In this document: piece after piece, positions 23,042-29,967 of the stretch
Layout: every line of letters starts with the position of its first letter
How positions within the stretch are numbered: the stretch's first letter is position 1
NCBI GenBank assembly: GCA_036566745.1
Contig: DATCVR010000406.1
Span: 1-35,821 of the forward strand
DNA length: 35,821 nt
Direction of reading: 5' to 3'
Origin: DATCVR01 sp036566745
GTDB taxonomy: Bacteria; Actinomycetota; Actinomycetes; Jiangellales; Jiangellaceae
Position numbers and translations under genes: made by a program
The notes under the pieces: generated by a model
The model's database searches: none
What the model saw: the letters and a program-made list of their open reading frames with translations, nothing else
Told to the model about the DNA's origin: nothing

Positions 23042-24679
23042 TCAGGCAAGAGCCGGCGAAGAAACCCCGGGAACCGACATGGTCAGCCGGGCACCACCCG
23101 ACGGAGCCCGTTCGGCCGTCACCGTGCCGCCGTGACGCTCGGCGGCGGCCCGGACGATCGCCAGACCGAGCCCGGAGCCGGGCAGGCTGCGCGCCTCGGT
23201 GGAGCGGTAGAAGCGCTCGAACACATGCGGCAGGTCCTCGTCGGCGATGCCCGGGCCTTCGTCGTCGACGGTGAGAGTGCCCTCGCGCAAGGTGACCGTG
23301 ACGGTGCCGCCGTCGGGGCTGTACTTCGCGGCGTTGTCGAGGAGGTTGGTGACGGCGCGCCCGAGCAGGGTGGGGTCGCCTTCGACGGTCCAGCTGCGCA
23401 GATCGGCGGTGAAGGTCAGGCCGGGGGCGCGGCGGCGGACCCTGGCCAGCGCGTCCCGCACGATGTCGGCCAGATCGAGGGTCTCGCGCGACGCCTGCGG
23501 AGGATCTTCGCGCGAGAGTTCGACGAGGTCGCCGACCAGCCGGGTCAGCTCCTCGGCCTGCGCGCGGACATCCGCTACCAGGGCAGCCCGGTCGGCCGGG
23601 TCGAGGCCGCCCTGGCGCTCGCTCTGGGCGAGGAGGTCGAGGTTGGTGCGCATGCTGGTCAGAGGGGTACGCAGCTCGTGACCGGCGTCGGCGACCAGGC
23701 GCGCCTGGCGCAGCTGAGCCTCACGCAGCGCGGCCAGCATCGCGTTGAAGGCATGGGCCAGCCGGGCAAGCTCGTCGCTGCCGTCGACCTCGATCGGGTC
23801 TAGGCGCCCGGTGACTGCGACCCGCTCGGCGGCCTCGGTGAGCCGTCGCACCGGGCGCAGGCCGGCATGGGCGATCGACACTCCGGCCCACGTCGCGAGC
23901 AGGATGCCGGCTCCGCCGACGATCAGCGAGACGGTCCGGAGCCGGTCGAGGACCCGCTCGGTCTGCTCGGTGGACTGGCCGAGCACCAGCGCCAGGCCAC
24001 GCCCCGCCGGGACCGCCACCACCCGGTAGGAGTCACCGTCGAGATCGGCGGTCCGCACGCTGGTCCCCTCGTGATCCCGGGCCACGGCGACCTCGGGCTC
24101 GCCCAACGGCGGCGCGCTGTCGGCTCCCGAGCCGCTCCACGCCGTGCCGTCGGCCTGGACGAGCGCGATGCGGACGTCGGCGGCCAGGATCGCCTCGGAC
24201 GGCACCCGGATGATCGTGTCCGGGCTGCCGAGCGTGGTCGAGACGGCCTGCTCGGCGCGGTCGATGAGGTTCTCGTCGACGCTGCGGGTGAGCTGGTTGG
24301 CGACGGTCACGTAGCCGGCCAGGGCCGTGAGCGCCACGGCCACGCCGACGCCCAGCGCCGCCAGGGCCCCGATCCGGGCTCGCAGCGACAGCCGGGCGAG
24401 GAAGCCTCGGGTGGTGGGGGCGGGTGGGTGCTGCTGGGACGGAGAGGGTGGCTCCGAGACCTCGGCGGCGGCCTGGACGGCGCCCTCGGTGGTGGCCGCC
24501 CTGGCGGTGGCGGTGGTGTCGGCGTCCGGTCCCGTTGGCTCACGACGCGACTCGGGTGGCCCCGGCGGGTCAGCCGGAGGGGGCGGCGGGGGTGGGGGCG
24601 GCACGGCGCCGGCCTGCGACTGTCCGCGCAGGCCGCCGTGCACGTCTCCGCTCGCGTTTCCGCTCGTGCCGGTGCTCAC
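23042..24679 (-). CDS. mprB: Two-component sensor histidine kinase MprB
   Basis: 545 residues. A disordered N-terminus holds nine consecutive prolines (27-35). Membrane helices at about 104-126 and 249-271 flank an extracytoplasmic sensor domain. HAMP (about 271-323) and the dimerisation domain with DAGHELRTPL (phosphorylated H334) follow. The ATPase domain shows NLLDNAAKYSPD, DEGPGI and GSGLGL. It senses envelope stress and phosphorylates the adjacent response regulator. The start is GTG 24679, with GAGGATCC upstream, and overlaps the mprA stop by four bases (GTGA). Longer frames run antisense or out of frame through mprA and are not real. Confidence 0.92.
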   Translation of the reverse strand: MSTGTSGNASGDVHGGLRGQSQAGAVPPPPPPPPPADPPGPPESRREPTGPDADTTATARAATTEGAVQAAAEVSEPPSPSQQHPPAPTTRGFLARLSLRARIGALAALGVGVAVALTALAGYVTVANQLTRSVDENLIDRAEQAVSTTLGSPDTIIRVPSEAILAADVRIALVQADGTAWSGSGADSAPPLGEPEVAVARDHEGTSVRTADLDGDSYRVVAVPAGRGLALVLGQSTEQTERVLDRLRTVSLIVGGAGILLATWAGVSIAHAGLRPVRRLTEAAERVAVTGRLDPIEVDGSDELARLAHAFNAMLAALREAQLRQARLVADAGHELRTPLTSMRTNLDLLAQSERQGGLDPADRAALVADVRAQAEELTRLVGDLVELSREDPPQASRETLDLADIVRDALARVRRRAPGLTFTADLRSWTVEGDPTLLGRAVTNLLDNAAKYSPDGGTVTVTLREGTLTVDDEGPGIADEDLPHVFERFYRSTEARSLPGSGLGLAIVRAAAERHGGTVTAERAPSGGARLTMSVPGVSSPALA

Positions 24680-25365
24680 GGCGGATCCTCCCGCGCGACG
24701 TAGCCGACGCCGCGCACGGTGTGAATGAGACGCGTCTCGCCCTCGGCCTCCGTCTTGCGGCGCAGGTAGCCCACGTACACCTCGAGCGAGTTGGCGGTGG
24801 TGGGGAAGTCGTAACCCCACACCTCCTCCAGGATGCGTTCGCGCGGCAGCACCTGGCGGGGATGGCGCAGGAGTAACTCGAGCAGGGAGAACTCGGTGCG
24901 GGTCAGCCGGAGCGGCCGCTCGCCGCGGGTGACCTCGCGGGTCACCGGGTCGAGGGCCAGGTCGCCGAGGCTCAGGCTGCCGTGATCGGCGCCGTCGGCC
25001 ACCGGACTCGACCGGCGCAGGAGCGCGCGGAGGCGGGCGAGCAGTTCCTCGAGCGCGAACGGCTTCGGGAGGTAGTCGTCGGCGCCGGCGTCGAGTCCGG
25101 AGACCCGGTCGGAGACGTCGTCGCGGGCGGTGAGCATGAGGATCGGTACGTCGTTGCCCGCGGCGCGCAGCGCCCGGCAGGTGGCCAGGCCGTCCAGGCG
25201 CGGCATCATGATGTCGAGGACGACGGCATCGGGGCGGTCGTGGGCGATCGCGCCGAGCGCGTCCTCGCCGTCGGAGGCCAGCTCCACCTGGTAGCCGTTG
25301 AACACCAACGACCGCCGCAGCGACTCGCGCACCGCGGGGTCGTCGTCCACGACGAGAACTCGCAT
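24676..25365 (-). CDS. mprA: Two-component response regulator MprA (OmpR family)
   Basis: 229 residues. The receiver domain (1-120) has acidic pocket VVDDDP, phosphoacceptor D51 in VVLDIMMPRLDG and the conserved Lys in LPKPFALEEL. The winged-helix DNA-binding domain (about 130-225) has RLTRTEFSLLELLL and TVRGVGYVAR. It controls the envelope stress response with MprB and HtrA. ATG 25365 has CAGACT seven nucleotides upstream, a possible -10 of a leaderless transcript. An MprA-box-like repeat lies 23-43 nt upstream, consistent with autoregulation. Confidence 0.93.
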   Translation of the reverse strand: MRVLVVDDDPAVRESLRRSLVFNGYQVELASDGEDALGAIAHDRPDAVVLDIMMPRLDGLATCRALRAAGNDVPILMLTARDDVSDRVSGLDAGADDYLPKPFALEELLARLRALLRRSSPVADGADHGSLSLGDLALDPVTREVTRGERPLRLTRTEFSLLELLLRHPRQVLPRERILEEVWGYDFPTTANSLEVYVGYLRRKTEAEGETRLIHTVRGVGYVAREDPP

Positions 25366-25387
25366 ACGGGTCAGTCTGCCCGCCGCG

Positions 25388-25408
25388 CGTGAGAATCGCC
25401 TGAGAGAC
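25388..25408 (-). promoter_or_regulatory. MprA-box-like direct repeat upstream of mprA
   Basis: On the minus strand TCTCAGGC and TCTCACGC recur with an 11-bp period, 23-43 nt upstream of the mprA start. The spacing and core match the repeat upstream of htrA at 23020-23041. Confidence 0.6.
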
Positions 25409-25492
25409 GCCGGCCAGGGACACCACGAGGCCTTTCAGCGCATCACGGGGCCTGCAGGCATGCCGCGGCACGGGAACGGGTGGTGAACGTGA

Positions 25493-26809
25493 TCATTCCG
25501 CAGGAGTGAGGGATGGGTCGTCGTCGGCGAACGTGTGGACCGGGCCGGGCGGGGTGTCGGCGGTCTCGAACCGCACGGTCACGCGCCCCAGGCCGCCGCC
25601 CCACACCCATCCGGGGCCGTGCTCGGCGTGGACGACGTCCATGCCCGGAACCCAGCGCCGGGTGCCGTGGAGCAGGGCGTCGACCGCGTCGTCCGCGGCC
25701 TCGACGGCGGCGTCCGGCGAAGGCTCGGGCTGGTCGGAGGCGAACAGGTCGTCCTGGACCCAGTCCGACAGCCCGGAGACTCCCACGCCGAGCAGTCGGA
25801 TCCCGCCCGAGGTCTCGATGTCGCCCAGCAGCTGCACCGCGACCCTCGTGACGGCCCGGGGATCGTCGGTGGGTCCGGGCAGGGTGGCCGATCGCGAGAG
25901 CGTGGTGAAGTCGTGCAGCCTGGCCTTGAGGGTGATGGTGCGCCCGGAGTACCCGGACTTCACCAACTGGCCGGTGACCCGCTGAGCCAGCCGGGTGACC
26001 AGAGCCGACAACAGGGCCGGATCGGTGAGGTCGCGGTCGAAGGTGTCCTCGACGCTGATCGACTTGGACTCGCGCTCGGAGCTGACCGGGCGATCGTCGC
26101 GCGCGTGGGCGAGCGCGTAGAGCCCGCGTCCGTGTGCGGCGCCGAGCGCGTCGATCAGCTCGGCCTCCGGGGCCTCGGCGAGGTCGCCCACCGTCCGGAT
26201 CCCCATCCGGGTCAGCCGGGTGGCGGTGGCGGGACCCACTCCGGGCAGCGCCCGGATCGGCAATGGGTGGAGCAGATCGAGTTCACGGCCGGGCTCGACC
26301 ACCACCAGCCCGTCGGGTTTGGCGTGCTCGGAGGCGATCTTGGCCATGAGCTTGGAGGTGGCCGCGCCGACGCTCGCGGTGATGCCGGTGCGTGCGTGGA
26401 TGTCGGCCCGCAGCTGCTCGGCCAGGGCCCGCAGCGCCGGCACCGACAGCTCGCGCGCCTCGCCGCCCTCGAGGTCGACGAAGGCCTCGTCGAGCGAGAG
26501 CGGCTCGACCAGCGGGGAGAGGTCGCGCAACGTGGCCATCACGACGTCGCTGACCGCGCGATAGGCCCCGAACCGGCCGGCCAGGAATGCGGCGTTGGGG
26601 CAGCGGGAGCGGGCCTCGGCGGTGGGCATCGCTGAGTGGACGCCGAAGATCCGGGCCTCGTAGGACGCCGTGGAGACGACGCCCCGCGGCCCGAGCCCAC
26701 CCACCACCACCGGCTTGCCGCGCAGCGACGGCTTGTCGCGCTGTTCGACGGCGGCGAAGAAGGCGTCGAGGTCGAGGTGGAGGATGCTCGGCCGGCTGCG
26801 CACACTCAC
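25493..26809 (-). CDS. dinB: DNA polymerase IV (Y-family, DinB)
   Basis: A 438-residue translesion polymerase. LHLDLDAFFAAVEQRD (10-25, metal ligand D13) and SLDEAFVDL (105-113, D107 and E108) form the active site. The thumb HhH LPGVGPATATRL and the little-finger domain follow. QDDLF (352-356) is a beta-clamp-binding motif, placed internally because a roughly 80-residue C-terminal domain follows (GMDVVHAEHGPGWVWGGGLG, then VRFET). That extra domain is common in actinobacterial DinB. The start is GTG/ATG-type at 26809 and overlaps the acyltransferase stop by four bases. No SOS box precedes it, and expression would depend on the lipid-gene operon. Confidence 0.93.
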   Translation of the reverse strand: MSVRSRPSILHLDLDAFFAAVEQRDKPSLRGKPVVVGGLGPRGVVSTASYEARIFGVHSAMPTAEARSRCPNAAFLAGRFGAYRAVSDVVMATLRDLSPLVEPLSLDEAFVDLEGGEARELSVPALRALAEQLRADIHARTGITASVGAATSKLMAKIASEHAKPDGLVVVEPGRELDLLHPLPIRALPGVGPATATRLTRMGIRTVGDLAEAPEAELIDALGAAHGRGLYALAHARDDRPVSSERESKSISVEDTFDRDLTDPALLSALVTRLAQRVTGQLVKSGYSGRTITLKARLHDFTTLSRSATLPGPTDDPRAVTRVAVQLLGDIETSGGIRLLGVGVSGLSDWVQDDLFASDQPEPSPDAAVEAADDAVDALLHGTRRWVPGMDVVHAEHGPGWVWGGGLGRVTVRFETADTPPGPVHTFADDDPSLTPAE

Positions 26810-27975
26810 GGTGGCGGCGCCTGCGGGTCGGCCACGTCAGGGTCGGCCACGCCGGGAGCGGCCACGCCGGGGGCGGCCACGCCGGGGGCGGCCACGCCGG
26901 GGGCGGTCACGTCAGGAGCGGTCACGTCAGGAGCGGCCGCGCCGGACATGTCCACGACCCTGGGAGCGACCACCTCGATCGAGTGCTCGGCCACCCAGGC
27001 GTCGATGCGGGCCCACCACTGGAACAGCCAGTCGGCGATGTCGTCGCCGCGCGGCACCTCGGCGGCAGGGACCCGCCACCAATGCATCCTGATCTCGGTG
27101 TCCATCGGGAGGTGGTGCCACAGGTCGTAGGCGCTGGCGAGGTGTTCAAGGCCGGTGTGGGCGACGAAGACGGCGTCGGCGCCTGGTGCGGCTTCGAGGG
27201 CGGCCCGGACCCCGCCCGGGCGTGGAGCCAGCACGTGGGACATCTGACCGGCCGCGGCCGCGGCGTCGGTCAAGCCGGCCGATCGGAGCCGGTCGATGGC
27301 GCGCAGCCTGCGGGCCGGGGTGAAGTTGCCGCCCTCGGGGAAGATCACCAGGCAGTCGTCGGCGTCGAGGTCGGCGGCCAGCTCGCCGATGGACCGCTCG
27401 ACCACCGGACCGGCGCGGCCGGGCTCGGGGGAGATGAACCTGTTGGGCAGGCGGTTGAGAATGATGTCGATGGCCGGGTCCCACTGCAAGGTGTACTTGA
27501 GCACGATGCGCGGCTCGCGGTGGTACCAGTTCATCAGCGCGTGGACGACCAGGAACGAGTCGCCCACGCCGGCATGACGGGCCATCACGAGCTGAGGGTG
27601 GCCCACGCCGTCCTCGGGGGAGGCACCGTCGACGCGGATGCGCACGCCGAGCACCCGCTCGGACTCCCAGGCCAGCACCCGCAGGAACCACCGGATCAGG
27701 CGGTAGTGCATCCGCATCGACCACCCGGCACGCACCGCCGCACCGAACCCGGTGCCGACCCACAGCCCGAACAGCAGCACGAGGCTGACGAACTCGAGCG
27801 CGAGATAGAGGACGACGAACCACAGGAAGCGCAGCGGCCGCCAGCGCCCCGGCAGCACCGGCGAGAGCGCCGCGGCCACCAGCAGCCACAGCGGCATGCC
27901 GAACAGGGCGGCGCCGATGACCAGCAGTGCGACCGGCGCGACGAGCACCCGGCGCAGCCACCGTGGCGGCAGCAC
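26806..27975 (-). CDS. 1-acylglycerol-3-phosphate acyltransferase-like protein with repeat tail
   Basis: 389 residues. Two hydrophobic segments (about 10-40 and 48-75) anchor it in the membrane. The PlsC-type motif HAGVGD (H134, D139; HX4D) and FPEGGN (212-217) mark a lysophospholipid acyltransferase fold. It probably transfers an acyl chain to a lysophospholipid or a related acceptor; the exact acceptor is not known. The last 40 or so residues are pentapeptide repeats (APDVT, APGVA, DPDVA). The start is GTG 27975, one base after the patatin stop; the stop overlaps the dinB start. It is the middle gene of the patatin-acyltransferase-dinB operon. Confidence 0.82.
   Translation of the reverse strand: MLPPRWLRRVLVAPVALLVIGAALFGMPLWLLVAAALSPVLPGRWRPLRFLWFVVLYLALEFVSLVLLFGLWVGTGFGAAVRAGWSMRMHYRLIRWFLRVLAWESERVLGVRIRVDGASPEDGVGHPQLVMARHAGVGDSFLVVHALMNWYHREPRIVLKYTLQWDPAIDIILNRLPNRFISPEPGRAGPVVERSIGELAADLDADDCLVIFPEGGNFTPARRLRAIDRLRSAGLTDAAAAAGQMSHVLAPRPGGVRAALEAAPGADAVFVAHTGLEHLASAYDLWHHLPMDTEIRMHWWRVPAAEVPRGDDIADWLFQWWARIDAWVAEHSIEVVAPRVVDMSGAAAPDVTAPDVTAPGVAAPGVAAPGVAAPGVADPDVADPQAPPP
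26815..26934 (-). repeat. 15-bp tandem repeat in the acyltransferase 3' end
   Basis: Eight in-frame 15-bp units encode the pentapeptides APDVT (two), APGVA (four), DPDVA and DPQAP. The four APGVA units (26845-26904) are almost identical in DNA (GGCCACGCCGGGGGC on plus). The array lies just before the stop codon and is prone to slippage. It is a coding microsatellite-like repeat, not CRISPR. Confidence 0.85.
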
Positions 27976-27976
27976 G

Positions 27977-28831
27977 TCAGACCGTCCTGGGCAGGGCGGC
28001 GAGGTACGCGGCGCTGGCGTGGTGGGCCAGCCGGATCCGCTCGGTCACCCGCGCGGTGTCGCGGTAGCGCAGCGCGGAGAGGTCGTTGAACCTCGGCTGG
28101 TCGGGGTCGCCGGAGGGGAGGACGTGGACGGTGACTCCCGGCGGCACCGAGGCCATGTCGGCGGCGAAGCGGTGGCGGCGGGCGATCTCGAAGGCGACCA
28201 TGGCCACCTCCCACGGCCGCCGCGGCGGCGTCAGCGGCTGCTCGACCCGCCCTACCTGGAGGACGTAGACGGTGCCGGCGCCTAGGGCCACGGCGCGCCC
28301 GACCGGGATGGAGTCGACCAGTCCGCCGTCGAGGTAGTGCTCGCCGTCGATCTCGACCGGCGGCAACAGGCCGGGCACCGCACAGCTGGCCAGCACGGCA
28401 GGGACGACCTCGCCGTCGGAGAACCAGTGCTCGGCGGCGCGTTCGATGGAGGCCGCCACGCACTGGAACGGCACCGCCAGCTCGGCGAACGTGCGCTCGG
28501 CGCCGAGCCGGCCGGCGAGGAGCTCGCGCAGCGCGTCGTTGTCGTGGAGGTGGGTCATGGTGCGGGCCAGGGTGGACACCCGCCGCAGCGCCGAACCGCC
28601 GAACACGTCGTCGTCGGAGATGCGGCTCCACAGGAGTTCGAGCAGCTCGACCGTGGCCGGGGAGGGGTCGCTGGCGAACAGCGCGCCGTTGATGGCGCCG
28701 ATGCTGGTGCCGAGCACGAGGTCGGGACGGACGGCGGCGTCGCTGAGCGCCCGGAGCATGCCGACTTCGCTTGCGCCGAGCATGCCCCCGCCGCCGAGTA
28801 CGAAGGCCACACTGGAGGCGTCACCCGGCAT
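27977..28831 (-). CDS. Patatin-like phospholipase
   Basis: 284 residues of the patatin family, lipid acyl hydrolases with a Ser-Asp dyad. Visible are the oxyanion loop LGGGGMLG (12-19), the nucleophile elbow GTSIG (S43) and YLDGGLVDSIP (D168). There is no signal peptide, so it should be cytoplasmic or membrane-associated. It probably removes acyl chains from phospholipids. Pairing with the downstream acyltransferase (one-base gap) suggests a deacylation-reacylation couple for membrane lipid remodelling; that link is inference. It is the first gene of the operon that ends with dinB and it diverges from the universal stress protein gene. Confidence 0.88.
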   Translation of the reverse strand: MPGDASSVAFVLGGGGMLGASEVGMLRALSDAAVRPDLVLGTSIGAINGALFASDPSPATVELLELLWSRISDDDVFGGSALRRVSTLARTMTHLHDNDALRELLAGRLGAERTFAELAVPFQCVAASIERAAEHWFSDGEVVPAVLASCAVPGLLPPVEIDGEHYLDGGLVDSIPVGRAVALGAGTVYVLQVGRVEQPLTPPRRPWEVAMVAFEIARRHRFAADMASVPPGVTVHVLPSGDPDQPRFNDLSALRYRDTARVTERIRLAHHASAAYLAALPRTV

Positions 28832-28958
28832 GAGTCGATGGTGCCACGCGTGACCGACACAGCAGTCCCGTTACGCTCGGGCGCTCGTCGGGTACCGTTG
28901 CGCAGCGCCGAGGCCTGATCACGGACCGGACCGCCGGCGAGCAGAAAGGCAGGATGCG

Positions 28959-29369
28959 ATGAGCGCCATCGTCGTGGGGTACGTACCCAAGGCCGAGGGC
29001 CGCGCCGCCCTCCGGCGCGCGGCCGAGGAAGCGAAGCTGCGCGGTGTCCGGCTCGTCGTCATCAACTCCGCTCGCGGCGGCCGCGACTTCGACGCCGACG
29101 ACGCCATCCGGGCCGACGCCGAGCTCGAGACCGTCCGTTCACAGCTGGCCGAGGCCGGGGTCGACGCCGAGGTCCGACAGCTCGTCCGTGGCCTCGACGT
29201 GGCCGACGACCTCATCGCCGTGGCCAAGGAGACGAACGCCGATTTCATCGTGATCGGGCTGCGCCGGCGCAGCCCGGTGGGCAAGCTCATCCTGGGGAGC
29301 AACGCGCAGCGCATCCTGCTCGACGCGCCGTGCCCGGTCCTCGCGGTGAAAGCCGAAGAAGCCGGCTGA
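28959..29369 (+). CDS. Universal stress protein (UspA family)
   Basis: 136 residues, a single UspA domain. It begins MSAIVVGYVPKAEGRAAL and ends with the ATP-binding signature G-x2-G-x9-G-S as GLRRRSPVGKLILGSNAQ, then LDAPCPVLAV. USPs bind ATP and support survival in stress or non-growth. ATG 28959 is preceded by GGCAGGA. It heads a likely operon with the HhH-GPD protein (21-nt gap) and the PP2C phosphatase (4-nt gap). The 127-nt gap to the divergent patatin gene contains TACCGT about 75 nt upstream, a weak -10 candidate. Confidence 0.9.
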   Translation: MSAIVVGYVPKAEGRAALRRAAEEAKLRGVRLVVINSARGGRDFDADDAIRADAELETVRSQLAEAGVDAEVRQLVRGLDVADDLIAVAKETNADFIVIGLRRRSPVGKLILGSNAQRILLDAPCPVLAVKAEEAG

Positions 29370-29390
29370 GCCGGCAGGGAGTTGATCGAG

Positions 29391-29963
29391 ATGGTGGAGT
29401 TGCATCTGGCAGGAGAGCCCGCGGCCGACGACCTGTTGGCCCGTGATCCGCTCGCGCTCGTGGTCGGCATGCTGCTCGACCAGCAGATCCCGATGGAGTG
29501 GGCCTTCGCCGGTCCGGCGACGATCGCGGCCCGCCTCGATGCCGACTCCCTCGATCCGGCGGTGATCGCCAAGTACGACCCCGAGGCCTTCGTCGCGCTG
29601 ATGACCGGCCCGCCGGCGGTCCACCGCTTCCCCAAGGCCATGGCCGAGCGCGTGCAGAAGCTGGCTGGCTACGTCGTCGAGCACTACGACGGCGACACCG
29701 CCGCCATCTGGCGTGACGTCCCCGACGGCGCCGAGCTGCTGAAGCGGGTCAAGGCATTGCCCGGGTTCGGCGAGCAGAAGGCGCGCATCCTGGTCGCGCT
29801 GCTGGGCAAGCAACTGGAGGTGATCCCACCTGGGTGGCGCGAGGCGGCCGGCGCCTACGGCGAGGACGGGTCGCGGCGCTCCATCGCCGACGTCGTCGAC
29901 GCCGAGTCGCTGAACCAGGTCCGCGCCTTCAAGCGCGAGGCCAAGCGCAAGGCGAAGGGGTGA
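29391..29963 (+). CDS. HhH-GPD-type base excision repair protein (actinobacterial family)
   Basis: 190 residues. LLDQQIPMEWAFAGP (28-42) and the helix-hairpin-helix KRVKALPGFGEQKARIL (118-134) place it in the HhH-GPD glycosylase superfamily. The residue group that normally follows the hairpin (a catalytic Asp in a VD-x-H-type motif) is replaced by EVIPPGWREAAG, so glycosylase activity is doubtful. No FeS-cluster Cys motif is present. It ends in a basic tail (KREAKRKAKG). I take ATG 29391, 9 nt after GGGAG. A TTG at 29382 would add three residues. It lies between USP and PP2C genes with very short gaps. Confidence 0.85.
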   Translation: MVELHLAGEPAADDLLARDPLALVVGMLLDQQIPMEWAFAGPATIAARLDADSLDPAVIAKYDPEAFVALMTGPPAVHRFPKAMAERVQKLAGYVVEHYDGDTAAIWRDVPDGAELLKRVKALPGFGEQKARILVALLGKQLEVIPPGWREAAGAYGEDGSRRSIADVVDAESLNQVRAFKREAKRKAKG

Positions 29964-29967
29964 GTGG

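Noticed and set aside
25449..25460. GCCTGCAGGC palindrome between mprA and dinB as a regulatory site
   Set aside because: Short palindromes of this composition are expected by chance in high-GC DNA, and it is not at a promoter.
24680..25471. N-terminal extension of the MprB frame across mprA
   Set aside because: It is a frame-shifted reading of mprA. The kinase has its own GTG with RBS, overlapping the mprA stop by four bases.
26815..26934. CRISPR-like repeat array
   Set aside because: Units are 15 bp, contiguous, in frame and without spacers. It is a coding tandem repeat in the acyltransferase gene.
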